From contig DASXRC010000047.1 in assembly GCA_036506795.1 (NCBI GenBank), forward strand, positions 1 through 63,573: 63,573 nt of DNA, read 5' to 3'. Position 1 is the stretch's first letter, and each line of letters begins with the position of its first letter. The notes under the pieces are model-generated. The model made no database searches, was not told the origin of the DNA, and saw only the letters and a list, made by a program, of their open reading frames with translations. Below are positions 42,196-51,015 of this stretch, in pieces. This stretch comes from DASXRC01 sp036506795. Its GTDB lineage: Bacteria; Actinomycetota; Actinomycetes; Mycobacteriales; Micromonosporaceae. Position numbers and translations under genes: made by a program.

Positions 42196-43593
42196 CTAAA
42201 CGTGCGCGCCGGCCCGGCCGGCGGTCGGTTCGACGGTGGGTCGCCGGAGCGGCGGTGCGGGTGCCAGCTCGCCGGTCGGGGCCCCGTTCGTCGCCGTCGC
42301 CGTCGCGGCCCCGTTCGCCGCCGTCGCGGCCGTGACGGCGGCGTCGATCGTCGACCGGGACGGCCAGCGGACGGCCATCGCGCCGACCAGCAGGACGCCG
42401 GCGACGCTCCAGACACCGACCACCGTCGGCAGCGCGAACCGGTCCGCGAGCACGCCCGTCGCGATGATCGCGAACCCCTGCGCCAGCTGGACGCCCGACT
42501 GCATCACGCCGAACGCCCGGGCCCGGTAGCCGGCGGGCAGCACCTGAACGAACAGCCCGTTGGCGGCCGGGAACATGCCCGCGATCGCGAAGCCGCAGGC
42601 CGCAGCCATCGCCGCGATGGCGAACACGTGCGGTCGCAGCAGGGCGGGCACCAGCGAGAGCGGCGTCAGCACGGCGAACACCGGGATCAACATGCGCCGC
42701 ACGGCCGGGCGCACGAACCGACCGATGACCACGCCGCCGACGATGAAGCCGATCGGGTTGGCGACCATGATGGCGGCCTGCATCCACCCGGCCTCGGCGC
42801 GCGTCTCGGCGAGCCCGCTGGCCCAGGCCGCCGCGAGCCCTTCGGGCACGATGCCGAAGAACATGCTGGCGACGACGATGACGCCGATCGCCCGCATGAC
42901 CTCGGAGCGGAAGATGAGCCGGAACCCGTCGGCGGTCTCCCGCAGGACGTGCTCGCGGCGGGCCGGCACGCCGATCGGCAGGTGGTTCGCGACGCCGACC
43001 CGGATCAGCAGTGCGGACAGGCCGAACGTGGCCGCGTCGATCAGCAGCGCGAGCCGCGGATTCACGCCGGCCAGGGCGGCGCCGCCCGCGAACCCGACGA
43101 CCTGCGCGAGCTGCGCGACGCTCTTCGTCAGGGACATCCCGACGACGTAGCGGTCCCCGCTCAGCACCTGCGGCAGAAGCGCGCTGCGCGCGGCCTGGAA
43201 CGGCGGGTTGAGCATGGACGTCCCGAACAGGAGCGCGAGCATCACCCAGATCGGCACGCCGGGCAGCGCCACGAGGGCGACCAGGACCATCCGCAGCAGG
43301 TCGCAGGCGACCATGACCGGCCGGTACGCCCGGCGCTCGGCCACCGCGGCGAGCACCGGGCCGCCCGCGATCCACGGCAGGAAGCTGAGTGCGAACGAGG
43401 CCGCGGACAACGCCACGGAGTCCGTCGCGTGGAAGACCATCGCCGCGACCGCGGCCTTGGCCAGGAAGTCGCCGATCCAGGAGAGGAGGTCGGCGACGAA
43501 CAGGAAGCGGTACTCGCGCGCGGCGAACACATCACGGAACGTGGCCGGTCGTTCGGTGCTGCGCGGCCCCGCGCCGCGCGTCGGTCCGGACAC
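42196..43593 (-). CDS. Major facilitator superfamily exporter
   Basis: A 465-residue MFS protein with twelve likely spans. It starts TFRDVFAAREYRFLFVADLLSWIGDFLA, the usual opening of the MFS_3/EntS-like group, with RRAYRPVMVACDLLRMVLVA as the loop 2-3 motif. The last 60 residues are a soluble Ala/Thr/Pro tail. GTG start with GGGGAGGGG just upstream. Substrate unknown; related proteins export drugs or siderophores. It follows the broken nucleotidyltransferase in the same direction with about 30 nt between them. Confidence 0.85.
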   Translation of the reverse strand: MSGPTRGAGPRSTERPATFRDVFAAREYRFLFVADLLSWIGDFLAKAAVAAMVFHATDSVALSAASFALSFLPWIAGGPVLAAVAERRAYRPVMVACDLLRMVLVALVALPGVPIWVMLALLFGTSMLNPPFQAARSALLPQVLSGDRYVVGMSLTKSVAQLAQVVGFAGGAALAGVNPRLALLIDAATFGLSALLIRVGVANHLPIGVPARREHVLRETADGFRLIFRSEVMRAIGVIVVASMFFGIVPEGLAAAWASGLAETRAEAGWMQAAIMVANPIGFIVGGVVIGRFVRPAVRRMLIPVFAVLTPLSLVPALLRPHVFAIAAMAAACGFAIAGMFPAANGLFVQVLPAGYRARAFGVMQSGVQLAQGFAIIATGVLADRFALPTVVGVWSVAGVLLVGAMAVRWPSRSTIDAAVTAATAANGAATATATNGAPTGELAPAPPLRRPTVEPTAGRAGAHV

Positions 43594-43749
43594 CCGGCCC
43601 CTCCCCAGCGTGACGGTTCTGTCCGGTGCGATTCTGCCCGATCGGTTGACGTCTTGCTAGGGCAAACGGACTAAGCGCCGCGTCCCCGACACCGAACGAG
43701 GGACGATACTCCACTGCGGACTCGAACGGACGCCCGATCGGTCCCGAAA

Positions 43750-44259
43750 TCATCCGACCGGCCGGTCGCCGGTTTGTCCCGTCGGCTCGGAGAACGCCTC
43801 GCGGTACGCCGCGTACCGGTCGATCCACCGCTCCGACGAGTCGGCCGGCGGCCGACCGCTCAGCCGGGCGTCCAGCGCAGCCAGGCAGACGTCCCAGCCG
43901 GCGGCGAACTTCGCCGCCTCGTCGCGGCGGTCAAACGTGTAAGTGAAGACCAGCAGGCAGCCGTCGCCGTCCGGGCGCAGCTCCCACCGAAGCAGGTCGC
44001 CTCCCCACTCGTAGGCGAACAGGCGCGGCGAGTCTAGTTCGGTGACCCGACCCGGCGGGGCCGCGTCGCCGCTGTCGGCGAAGACGAAACTCACCGCCCC
44101 GCCCACCCGGAGGTCGACCGTGACCTCGGCGGGGAACCAGTGGCTGAGCTCCGCGGGCTCGGTCAGCGCCCGCCACACCCGCTCGATCGGGTGGGCGAGC
44201 CGGCGCTCAAAGTGGATGGTGGCGCGGTCACCCGCGCCGTGCAGGGTTGCGGTCACCAT
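43750..44259 (-). CDS. SRPBCC / AHSA1-family protein
   Basis: A 169-residue START-like protein. ATIHFERRLAHPIERVWRALTEPAELSHWFPAEVT is the Activator-of-Hsp90-homologue-1 start, and RVTELDSPRLFAYEW with LRWELRPDGDGCLLVFTYTF follows. These bind a small hydrophobic ligand in a deep pocket. The ATG overlaps the end of the ArsR gene by 7 nt; a GTG one codon later is equally possible. ArsR-SRPBCC pairs are common in actinobacteria, where the regulator controls both. Confidence 0.86.
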   Translation of the reverse strand: MVTATLHGAGDRATIHFERRLAHPIERVWRALTEPAELSHWFPAEVTVDLRVGGAVSFVFADSGDAAPPGRVTELDSPRLFAYEWGGDLLRWELRPDGDGCLLVFTYTFDRRDEAAKFAAGWDVCLAALDARLSGRPPADSSERWIDRYAAYREAFSEPTGQTGDRPVG

Positions 44260-44609
44260 GATGTCCTCATCTCGGCGGCATCGTCGGAGGGGCGCACGGC
44301 CGCCCGGGCGGTGGCGTCGAGACGGCGCTCCAACGCGTCGAGGCGGCCGGCCCACATCTGCCGGTACGGCTCGAGCCACTCGTCGATCTCCATGAGCGCC
44401 TCGGGGCGCACCTCGTACCAGCGCCGCTGGGCATCCTGTCGCACCCGCACGAGGCCCGCCTCGCGCAGTACGCGCAGGTGCTTGGAGACGCCCGGCTGGC
44501 TCAGGCCGACGAGTTCGACGAGCTCGCCGACCGGCCGCGGACGCTCCCGCAGCAGGTCGAGCAGCCGCCGGCGGGTCGGCTCGGCGAGCACGTCGAACGC
44601 GGTCGGCAT
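44253..44609 (-). CDS. ArsR-family winged-helix regulator
   Basis: A 118-residue regulator. FDVLAEPTRRRLLDLLRERPRPVGELVELVGLSQPGVSKHLRVLREAGLVRVRQDAQRRWYEV-type sequence spans the winged helix, and no metal-binding Cys cluster is present. The SRPBCC partner gene follows in a 7-nt overlap. The start MPTAFDVLAEP is 6 nt after a TACATT -10 box with a perfect TTGACA -35, so the gene is leaderless; the frame upstream crosses the promoter. Confidence 0.88.
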   Translation of the reverse strand: MPTAFDVLAEPTRRRLLDLLRERPRPVGELVELVGLSQPGVSKHLRVLREAGLVRVRQDAQRRWYEVRPEALMEIDEWLEPYRQMWAGRLDALERRLDATARAAVRPSDDAAEMRTSW

Positions 44610-44615
44610 GCGGCC

Positions 44616-44645
44616 AATGTAACCGCAGGCACATATAACTGTCAA
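44616..44645 (-). promoter_or_regulatory. Strong promoter of the ArsR-SRPBCC operon
   Basis: On the reverse strand TTGACA is followed by 18 nt and TACATT, then 6 nt to the ArsR ATG. It is the clearest complete promoter in the window. Confidence 0.7.
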
Positions 44646-44693
44646 GGCATAGACGGCGGACCGCGCCCGGCGCTATTGAGGCGCCCGGTGCCG

Positions 44694-44699
44694 TAGGGT
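44694..44699 (+). promoter_or_regulatory. -10 box for the mini-PRPP-synthetase leader
   Basis: TAGGGT is followed by 7 nt and the GTG of the small ORF at 44707; a leaderless transcript is implied. Confidence 0.5.
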
Positions 44700-44706
44700 C
44701 GGGCCC

Positions 44707-44814
44707 GTGCGCGACATCGCGGTGTTCAGCGGCACGGCCCACCCGGCGCTCGCCGAGGCGGTCCGGCGCATCCACAATGGAGAGTCGGTCAGTGCGCTGT
44801 TCCAGGCGCCGTGA
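44707..44814 (+). pseudogene. 35-residue remnant joining both ends of a PRPP synthetase, now a leader ORF
   Basis: The ORF starts VRDIAVFSGTAHPALAEAV, which matches the extreme N-terminus of ribose-phosphate pyrophosphokinase. It then runs straight into RRIHNGESVSALF, which matches the family's last residues before the stop. About 280 residues of the enzyme are gone and the join is in frame, perhaps by recombination at a repeated Leu-Ala-Glu-Ala stretch. It keeps a leaderless -10 box, and its TGA overlaps the methyltransferase GTG (GTGA), so it may now couple or tune translation of that gene. It cannot be an active synthetase. Confidence 0.65.
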
Positions 44815-45488
44815 CCGGGCATGCGCGCGCCGTGGACGCCGAGGCGTTCGTCGCCGCGCATACCCGGCTGCGGCCCGTTCCGTTCGTGCCCGAGGTCCTG
44901 CTGCACCTGGCCGACGACCCGCACCCGCTGTGGGCGCGCACCGGCGGCGAGCCGCCGTTCTGGGCGGTCGCCTGGGCCGGCGGGCAGGCGCTCGCGCGGC
45001 ACCTGGTCGACCACCCCGAGCTCGTCGCCGGGCGCCGGGTGCTGGACCTCGCGGCCGGGTCCGGGCTGGTCGGCATCGCCGCCGCCCTCGCCGGCGCGGC
45101 CGCGGTGACGGCCACCGACGTCGACCCGTACGCGGTGGCGGCGATCGGCGTCAACGCGGCCGCCAACGGCGTCGCCGTCGACGCCCGACTGGTCGACCTG
45201 GCACACCACGGGGCGGCGTCGGACCCGGCGGCGGTGCTCACCGACGCCGCGATCGTGCTCGCCGGCGACGTCTTCTACGACCGGCGGCTCGCCGCCCTCG
45301 TGCTGCCCGTCCTCGAGCGGGCCGCCGTGGCCGGCGCCGACGTGCTCGTCGGCGACCCGCGGCGGCGCGCGGCGTACCTGCCGCGGACCCGGTTCGAGCC
45401 GGTCGCCACGTACCGGGTGCAGGTCGCTGCGGCGGTGGAGGACGAGCCGGTCAAGGAGGTCACGCTCTGGCGCCCGGCCGGCCGCTGA
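44811..45488 (+). CDS. Class I SAM-dependent methyltransferase (Nnt1/ETFB lysine methyltransferase-like)
   Basis: A 225-residue methyltransferase. RRVLDLAAGSGLVGIAAALAGA is the SAM-binding motif I, VTATDVDPYAVAAIGVNAAANG is motif II and VLAGDVFYDRRLA the post-II acidic motif (GDxxYD). FWAVAWAGGQALARHLVD before motif I is typical of the METTL20/nicotinamide methyltransferase-like group that modifies protein lysines. The GTG start lies in a GTGA overlap with a tiny remnant ORF and has no ribosome site. The substrate is not known. Confidence 0.85.
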   Translation: MTGHARAVDAEAFVAAHTRLRPVPFVPEVLLHLADDPHPLWARTGGEPPFWAVAWAGGQALARHLVDHPELVAGRRVLDLAAGSGLVGIAAALAGAAAVTATDVDPYAVAAIGVNAAANGVAVDARLVDLAHHGAASDPAAVLTDAAIVLAGDVFYDRRLAALVLPVLERAAVAGADVLVGDPRRRAAYLPRTRFEPVATYRVQVAAAVEDEPVKEVTLWRPAGR

Positions 45489-45498
45489 TGGCGGCCGG
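45478..45498. terminator. Small hairpin at the convergent end of the methyltransferase gene
   Basis: CCGGCCGC, a TGATG loop and GCGGCCGG span the methyltransferase stop and reach the end of the acyl-CoA dehydrogenase gene on the other strand. It is short but could act as a two-way terminator. Confidence 0.4.
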
Positions 45499-47208
45499 TC
45501 AACCGCACAGCACGTCGAAGTGGTGGTGGGCGTCGACCGCGATGTCCTCGCCGCGCAGCCAGCGCCGGCACCACAGCCGGGCGGCCGCCTCGCCGAGCTC
45601 GTCGCCCCAGGCCGCGTGCTCGATCAGCAGGGCCGCCGCCACGGCGTACGCCAGGCGCAACGCCAGCCCACGGGCGCCCGCGACCACCGCCCCCGAGGCC
45701 CCGTCCCGCGGCACGGCGGAGACCGCCTCGGCCAGCGCCGCGGTCGGCTTCGCGAGCGTGTCGGCCAGCGTGGGGGACAGGGTCGTGGCCTGGTCGTGGG
45801 CGGCCTCCAGCCGGCTGAGCAGCGGCTTGTCGGCGTCCTCCTGCGCCATGGCGCGCAGCACGTCGAGCGCGAGCACGTTGGTGGTGCCCTCCCAGATGGG
45901 CAGCACCTGCGCGTCGCGCAGCAGCCGGGGCACGCCGGTGTCCTCGACGTATCCGGCACCGCCGAAGCACTCCACGTACTCGCTGGCCGCGGCGACCGCC
46001 AGCCGGCCGGTGGCGAGCTTCGCCAGCGGCGCCACGATGCGCAGCTCCGCGGCCGCGGCCGGATCGGCGTCGACCTCCACCCGGCCAAGCAGCGCGAACG
46101 CGTGGGCCGCCAGCGCGAACGCGCCGGCCGCGTCCACGGCGAGGGTGGACAGCGTCGCCCGGTGCAGCGGCGAGGCATCCAGCCGTCCGCCCGCCACCTC
46201 GCGGGCCGCGGCGTACGCCCGCGCGTACGCCAGCCCGCGGCGCATCCCCGCGGCGGCGGCCGCCGCGTTGTGCAGGCGCGTCACGACGACCAGCGTCATC
46301 ATCCGGGTCAGGCCCTGCCGGTCTGGGTCGCCCAGCGGAACCGCGTACGCGTCGTCCAGTCCGATCTCGGCGGTCGGCAGCGCCCGCGTACCCAGCTTGT
46401 CCTTGAGCCGGCGCACGATGACGCCCGGCGCCGGTGCGGCCGGGTCGGCTCGGGGGTTGGCCAGCGGCGAGTCGGCGGCGTACCGCGGCACCAGGAATGG
46501 CGCGAGCGCCCGGCTGCCGTGACCGGCGTCGACCGGGCGGGCCAGCGCGACGGCGATCGCCGAGTCGGCCGCCGAGCAGAACCATTTCTCGCCGGTCAAC
46601 CGCCATGAGCCGTCGCCGGCGGGCCGCGCCGACGTGGACGAGCGGGCCAGGTGGGAGCCGCCCTGCGACTCGGTCATCCACTGGCCGCTGGTGACGGCGG
46701 CCGCCGGGTCGGTGGACAGCAGCCGGGGCAGCCAGGCCGCACCGACCGCCGGGTCGACCTCCGGCCGGGACAGCAGTGCGGCCGCGCCGTCGGCCATCGC
46801 GACCGGGCAGCTGAAGGTGGCCGACTCCGGGCCGTACAGGTGCAGCAGCGCGTGCTGCACGACCCGAGCCGCGGCGCCCCAGGTGGCCCGCGCCTCGGGC
46901 AGGTACGGCAGGGCGACCACGCCGTGCCGGGCGGCCGCGGCCCGTTGGGTGTCCCAGCCGGCCGCGGTCTCGACGCGGTCGACGCGGGCACCCCACCCGT
47001 CGTAGCGCACCAGCCGCGGAGGGTGCGCCTCCGCGTCGGCGTGCGCAGCGCGCAGCGGCCCGGCCACGTCGGCGGCGAGCGCGGCGAGCCGGTCCGCGGC
47101 CGCGGCGTGCCCGTCGACGCCGAGCGCGCGGTCCAGCCAGGAGCGCAGCAGCGGGTCGCCGTCGTACGGGTCGGCCGGGGCGGGGACGGTCTGCACGAAG
47201 CGGGCCAC
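45499..47208 (-). CDS. AidB-like acyl-CoA dehydrogenase
   Basis: A 569-residue flavoprotein of the AidB branch, longer than ordinary acyl-CoA dehydrogenases. WMTESQGGSHLARS and LTGEKWFCSAADS are the FAD region; ECFGGAGYVEDTGVPRLLRDAQVLPIWEGTTNVLALDV-type sequence at about residues 400-440 is diagnostic, followed by a C-terminal helical domain of 130 residues. E. coli AidB binds DNA in the adaptive response to alkylation; its catalytic role is uncertain. The GTG is leaderless (TAGGCT 6 nt upstream). Confidence 0.9.
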   Translation of the reverse strand: MARFVQTVPAPADPYDGDPLLRSWLDRALGVDGHAAAADRLAALAADVAGPLRAAHADAEAHPPRLVRYDGWGARVDRVETAAGWDTQRAAAARHGVVALPYLPEARATWGAAARVVQHALLHLYGPESATFSCPVAMADGAAALLSRPEVDPAVGAAWLPRLLSTDPAAAVTSGQWMTESQGGSHLARSSTSARPAGDGSWRLTGEKWFCSAADSAIAVALARPVDAGHGSRALAPFLVPRYAADSPLANPRADPAAPAPGVIVRRLKDKLGTRALPTAEIGLDDAYAVPLGDPDRQGLTRMMTLVVVTRLHNAAAAAAGMRRGLAYARAYAAAREVAGGRLDASPLHRATLSTLAVDAAGAFALAAHAFALLGRVEVDADPAAAAELRIVAPLAKLATGRLAVAAASEYVECFGGAGYVEDTGVPRLLRDAQVLPIWEGTTNVLALDVLRAMAQEDADKPLLSRLEAAHDQATTLSPTLADTLAKPTAALAEAVSAVPRDGASGAVVAGARGLALRLAYAVAAALLIEHAAWGDELGEAAARLWCRRWLRGEDIAVDAHHHFDVLCG

Positions 47209-47214
47209 GCTGCG

Positions 47215-47220
47215 AGCCTA
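47215..47220 (-). promoter_or_regulatory. -10 box for the leaderless AidB-like gene
   Basis: Reverse-strand TAGGCT is followed by 6 nt and the GTG at 47208. It lies in the short gap after the MFS gene, so the dehydrogenase has its own promoter. Confidence 0.5.
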
Positions 47221-47231
47221 GAGAAACGGGC

Positions 47232-48581
47232 CTAGAGAACCCGGGGTGGGGTGTTGCCCGCGGCGAGGATCGCCCGCCGGATCGGCACCGCGAGCAGCAG
47301 CACGAACCCGATCGCGAAGAACGCCACCAGCGAGATGATGGCCGCCTGGTAGCTGCCGGTCGACTGGTAGGCCAGGCCGAACAGCAGCGGACCCAGCCAG
47401 CTGGTGCCCTTGTCCGAGATCTCGTACAGGCCGAAGTACTCGCCCTCCTTGCCCCGCGGGATCAGCTGGCTGAACAGCGACCGGCTCAGCGCCTGGCTGC
47501 CGCCGAGCACGATGCCCAGCAGCGCGCCGAGGAGCACGAACGGCGTCGGCTCGCCCACCGGCAGGACGTACGCGATCGCGAGCACCACCGTCCACAGCAC
47601 CAGGCTCGCCAGCACGGTTTTCCACGCCCCGACCCGGCGGGCGATCGAGCCCAGCAGAAGCGCCCCGCCGAACGCCAGGAACTGCACCATCAGGATCGTC
47701 TGGACCTGCACCGCCTGCGACAGCTCGAGGTACTTGTCGGCGTACACCGCGGCCATCGTGATGACGGTCTGGATGCCGTCGTTGTAGACGAGGAACGCGA
47801 TCAGGAAGAACAGGCTCAGCGGGTACGCCCGAAGCCCGCGCAGCGTGTGGCCGAGCTGGCGGAATCCGTCGGTGAGCACCGAGCCGCGGGCCACCCCCTC
47901 GGCCGGCGGCCGGTTGCGCAGCCGGGTCAGCGGCAGGGTCGTGAACGCCGCCCACCACAGGCCCGCGGAGACCAGGCTCCACCGGGCGACCTCGGCCTTG
48001 GCGTCGTCCCCGGCGACGATCGCGGCGGCGGCGTTGACGGCGAGCAGCAGCCCGCCGCCCAGGTAGCCGATCGCCCAGCCGCGGCTGGACACCGCGTCCC
48101 GGTCGTCCGGGCCGGCCAGCTGCGGCAGGAACGAGTTGTACACCACGATGCTCGCGCCGAACGCCACGTTCGCGATGAGCAGCAGGGCGCTGCCGAGCAG
48201 GTACCGCTCGCCGGAGAGGAACACCAGCCCGGTGGTGGCCGCCGAGCCGACGTACGCGAACAACGCCAGCAGCTGTTTCTTGCGGGGCGAGCGGTCCGCG
48301 ACGGCGCCGACCACCGGCAGCACGAGTACCTGCGCCACGACGGACAGCGAGATGGTGTACGCGAACAGCGAACCGGACGCCACCGGGATGCCGAGCGGGT
48401 GCACCCGGCCCGCCGGGTCGGCGGCGTCGTCGGCGATCGAGGTCAGGTAGGGGCCGAGGAAGACCGTGACGACCGTGGTGGAGAACGCCGAGTTGGCCCA
48501 GTCATAGAAGTACCAGCCGACCCGCTCCCGCCGGGACGACAGCTCCCCGGCGTCCGCGGTGGACGGCGCGCTCACGGCCAT
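47232..48581 (-). CDS. UMF1/Atg22-like MFS transporter
   Basis: A 449-residue transporter with about twelve spans. RRERVGWYFYDWANSAFSTTVVTVFLGPYLTS at the N-terminus is the mark of the UMF1 (vacuole effluxer Atg22-like) family. VVGAVADRSPRKKQLL is the MFS loop motif and YNSFLPQL and SRSLFSQLIPRGKEGEYFGLYEISDKG are family segments. Atg22 exports amino acids in yeast; the bacterial role is unknown. It lies 16 nt after the GDPD gene in the same direction, so the two may be co-transcribed. Confidence 0.87.
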   Translation of the reverse strand: MAVSAPSTADAGELSSRRERVGWYFYDWANSAFSTTVVTVFLGPYLTSIADDAADPAGRVHPLGIPVASGSLFAYTISLSVVAQVLVLPVVGAVADRSPRKKQLLALFAYVGSAATTGLVFLSGERYLLGSALLLIANVAFGASIVVYNSFLPQLAGPDDRDAVSSRGWAIGYLGGGLLLAVNAAAAIVAGDDAKAEVARWSLVSAGLWWAAFTTLPLTRLRNRPPAEGVARGSVLTDGFRQLGHTLRGLRAYPLSLFFLIAFLVYNDGIQTVITMAAVYADKYLELSQAVQVQTILMVQFLAFGGALLLGSIARRVGAWKTVLASLVLWTVVLAIAYVLPVGEPTPFVLLGALLGIVLGGSQALSRSLFSQLIPRGKEGEYFGLYEISDKGTSWLGPLLFGLAYQSTGSYQAAIISLVAFFAIGFVLLLAVPIRRAILAAGNTPPRVL

Positions 48582-48597
48582 GGGTCGTCCTCGGCGG

Positions 48598-49365
48598 TCA
48601 GGCGGCCCAGAGGCCGCGGCTGGTGTACACGTCGCGCAGCACCTCGACGTGATCGGTCATGATGCCATCCACGCCGAGGTCCAGTAAGTCGTGCATGACG
48701 GCGGGGTCGTCGATCGTCCAGACGTGCACCTGTAGGCCGAGCCGGTGGGCGCACCGGACGAATCGCCGGTCGACGACCCGCACCCGGCCGTACCGCAGCG
48801 GCACCTGTGCGGCGACGACCGACTTGGGCAGCCGCGGCCGGCCGCCGATCACCGAGGCCACGCGCAGCCGGGCCACGCCGCGCCGGCCGAGCGAGGTGGC
48901 CAACCTCGGGCCGGCCAATGCCCGCACCCGAGCCAGCCGGGCGCCGCTGAAGGAGGCGAGCAGCACCCGGTCGGCGGCGCCGGTGCGCGAGACCGCGTCC
49001 AGCGTCGGGACCACCCCGCCGTCGGTCTTCACGTCGACGTTGAACCGCACCTGTGGCCAGGCCTCGAGGACGTCGTCCAGTCGCGGCACGGCGGCCGACC
49101 CGCCGACCCGGACGCTGGCCAGGTCCGCCCAGCGCAGCGCCTCGATGCGCCCGGGCCGGCCGGTCAGCCGTCGCAGCGTGCCGTCGTGGAAGGCCACCGC
49201 GACACCGTCCGCGGTGGCGCGCACATCGGTCTCCACGTACCGGTAGCCGAGGTCGATCGCCCGGGCGAACGCCGCCGCGGTGTTCTCGTCGCCGTACGCC
49301 GCGCCGCCGCGGTGCGCGAAGGCCAGCGGTGTAGGCGCGTCCAGGTACGGGTATCGGTGTGTCAC
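48598..49365 (-). CDS. Glycerophosphodiester phosphodiesterase
   Basis: A 255-residue TIM-barrel phosphodiesterase that releases glycerol-3-phosphate from glycerophosphodiesters. LAFAHRGGAAYGDENTAAAF has the catalytic His and metal Glu, YVETDVRATADGVAVAFHDGTL the next acidic residue and second His, and FNVDVKTDG a further metal site; HVWTIDDPAVMHDLLDLGVDGIMTD closes the barrel. No signal peptide, so cytoplasmic. The start is a GTG 6 nt after CATACT on the reverse strand. Confidence 0.91.
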   Translation of the reverse strand: MTHRYPYLDAPTPLAFAHRGGAAYGDENTAAAFARAIDLGYRYVETDVRATADGVAVAFHDGTLRRLTGRPGRIEALRWADLASVRVGGSAAVPRLDDVLEAWPQVRFNVDVKTDGGVVPTLDAVSRTGAADRVLLASFSGARLARVRALAGPRLATSLGRRGVARLRVASVIGGRPRLPKSVVAAQVPLRYGRVRVVDRRFVRCAHRLGLQVHVWTIDDPAVMHDLLDLGVDGIMTDHVEVLRDVYTSRGLWAA

Positions 49366-49470
49366 GCGCGCAGTATGCCTGTCGCGATCGACGCACCGTG
49401 GCCACCGCTCGTCAGCCGGGCGTGCGGTCGGCGAGAATGACGCTGTTGTGCTGCCGGCCGGGAGGTGCGG

Positions 49471-50007
49471 GTGACCTCGAACGACCGCCCCCGCTATGTG
49501 GTGCCGACGGCGACGGACGCCACCGCGGTCCTGCACCGGCTGGTCCGCGCCGGATGGACCGCGCGGGAGGGCTTCGCGCTCGGCGAACCGGCCCCGGACG
49601 TCAGCCGGGCCCGGCTGGTGCTGTTCGGTCCGGTGGCCGATCTATCCACCGTGCAGCAGGCGGTGCTCGCCGCGGCGCGCGGTGCCGGGATCGTGGCGAT
49701 ATGTGACCCGGCCAGCGAGTCCGGCCGGGCCCTGGTCGCCGACCTGCGCCGGTTCGGCCCGGTGCACCGCGACTCGGAGGCCGACCCGGCTGCCCCGCCG
49801 CGCCCGCCGATCTCGGCGTTGGTTCCCGAGCAGCGGGCGCTGCTGGACCGGCTGGCCAACGGCGAGACGATCGCGTCGGCCGCGGCCGCCGAGTTCCTCT
49901 CCCTGCGTACCGCGAACCGGCGCATCGCCCGGGCCCGACAGCTGCTCGGCGTGCGCACCACGCGGGAGGCGGTGCTGGCATACCTGCGCCAGCGCGGGGG
50001 TGACTGA
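49471..50007 (+). CDS. Helix-turn-helix protein with an unidentified N-terminal domain
   Basis: A 178-residue protein. Residues about 112-175 (LVPEQRALLDRLANGETIASAAAAEFLSLRTANRRIARARQLLGVRT-type) form a LuxR/sigma-region-4-like helix-turn-helix. The first 105 residues look like a degenerate receiver fold: alternating strands (ARLVLFGPV, GIVAICDP) but without the receiver acidic pocket. The GTG follows GGAGG by 5 nt. Probably a DNA-binding regulator; targets unknown. It is divergent from the GDPD gene. Confidence 0.7.
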   Translation: MTSNDRPRYVVPTATDATAVLHRLVRAGWTAREGFALGEPAPDVSRARLVLFGPVADLSTVQQAVLAAARGAGIVAICDPASESGRALVADLRRFGPVHRDSEADPAAPPRPPISALVPEQRALLDRLANGETIASAAAAEFLSLRTANRRIARARQLLGVRTTREAVLAYLRQRGGD

Positions 50008-50125
50008 GCTGAGCTAGCCGGCCCTCGCTCCGCTCGGGCGGCTCGCGCCGCCGTCGGGCGCCGCCTTCGCCCTGCGGGGACGACGGCTTCGCCGCGTCTC
50101 CTCGGGGCTCCAGGCGTCGCCGCGG

Positions 50126-50157
50126 CGCGAGCGTTTACACCCTCCGGCGCGCTCGCG
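50126..50157. terminator. Hairpin over the end of the acyltransferase gene
   Basis: CGCGAGCG and CGCTCGCG, 16 nt apart, straddle the reverse-strand stop. The 120 bp to the left, after the HTH gene, is extremely GC-rich with further small hairpins and no ORF. Confidence 0.4.
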
Positions 50158-50902
50158 TGGTATCGGTCGGGCGGGTCGGGTCGATGTGGCGGGGAAGGTC
50201 CGGCTCGTCCGGGCGCAGCCGCGCCAGCGTCTCGGTCAAGGCGTCGATGATCCGGTCGGTGGCGCGCTGGGCGTGCCCCGGTGCGTCGGCGCGCAGCCCG
50301 TCGAGTTCGATCGGCGCTCCAAAGTGGACCCGAATGACTGGCCGGCGCACGAGCGCGCGGGCGATCGCGCGTGGGAGCCCCCGCGGTGCCGCGTACGGTA
50401 TGACCTCGTGCGCGCCCCACTGCGCGACCGGTGCCACCCGCGCGCCGCTGGCCAGCGCGAGCCGGGCGGTCCCGGTCTTGCCCCGCTCCGGCCACATGCA
50501 TGGGTCGAGGCCCATCCGACCCTCCGGGTAGACAAGCACGACGGAGCCGCCGGCCACCGCCCGGGCGGCGGTGGCGAGCGACTCGGTGACCGAGGTGCTG
50601 CCGCGCTCGACCCGGATGTGTCCACAGCGCCGCATGACCGCCCCCACGACCGGTGCCCGGAACAGGCCGCCGGTGGCCATGATGCGCGGCGCGACGCCGG
50701 CCACCTGACAGGCCGCGCTCATCACGATCGGGTCGAACGGGCTGATGTGGTTGGCGGCCAGGATCAGCGGGCCGCGCCGCAGCGCGGCGGGTACCTCGCC
50801 GGTGACTCGCAGCCGCGCGATCGGGCCGACCACGATGCGGGCCAAGACCTGTAGGAAGCGCCAGAGCAGCGGCGCGCGCCACGGCTTCGTCAGGATGTCC
50901 AT
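50135..50902 (-). CDS. plsC: 1-acyl-sn-glycerol-3-phosphate acyltransferase family (PlsC)
   Basis: A 255-residue membrane-bound acyltransferase of phospholipid synthesis. AANHISPFDPIVM is the NHxxxxD catalytic motif, HIRVERGS the second block, VYPEGRMGLD the EGR motif that binds the phosphate, and VPVAQWGAHEVIP-like sequence the fourth. One hydrophobic N-terminal helix (LLWRFLQVLARIVVGPIA) probably anchors it. It may acylate lysophosphatidate or another lipid. It is divergent from cydA. A homologue with a different acceptor is possible. Confidence 0.87.
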   Translation of the reverse strand: MDILTKPWRAPLLWRFLQVLARIVVGPIARLRVTGEVPAALRRGPLILAANHISPFDPIVMSAACQVAGVAPRIMATGGLFRAPVVGAVMRRCGHIRVERGSTSVTESLATAARAVAGGSVVLVYPEGRMGLDPCMWPERGKTGTARLALASGARVAPVAQWGAHEVIPYAAPRGLPRAIARALVRRPVIRVHFGAPIELDGLRADAPGHAQRATDRIIDALTETLARLRPDEPDLPRHIDPTRPTDTTRARRRV

Positions 50903-51015
50903 CCGCCGCCGATCGTCGCACGCCGCGGGGGAGCCGGGGCGGGGGAGGGGAGGACGTTTCGCTGCGGACCACGGCCGTCCGGCCCTAACGTGAACCCGCG
51001 GCCGTCCTTACCATG

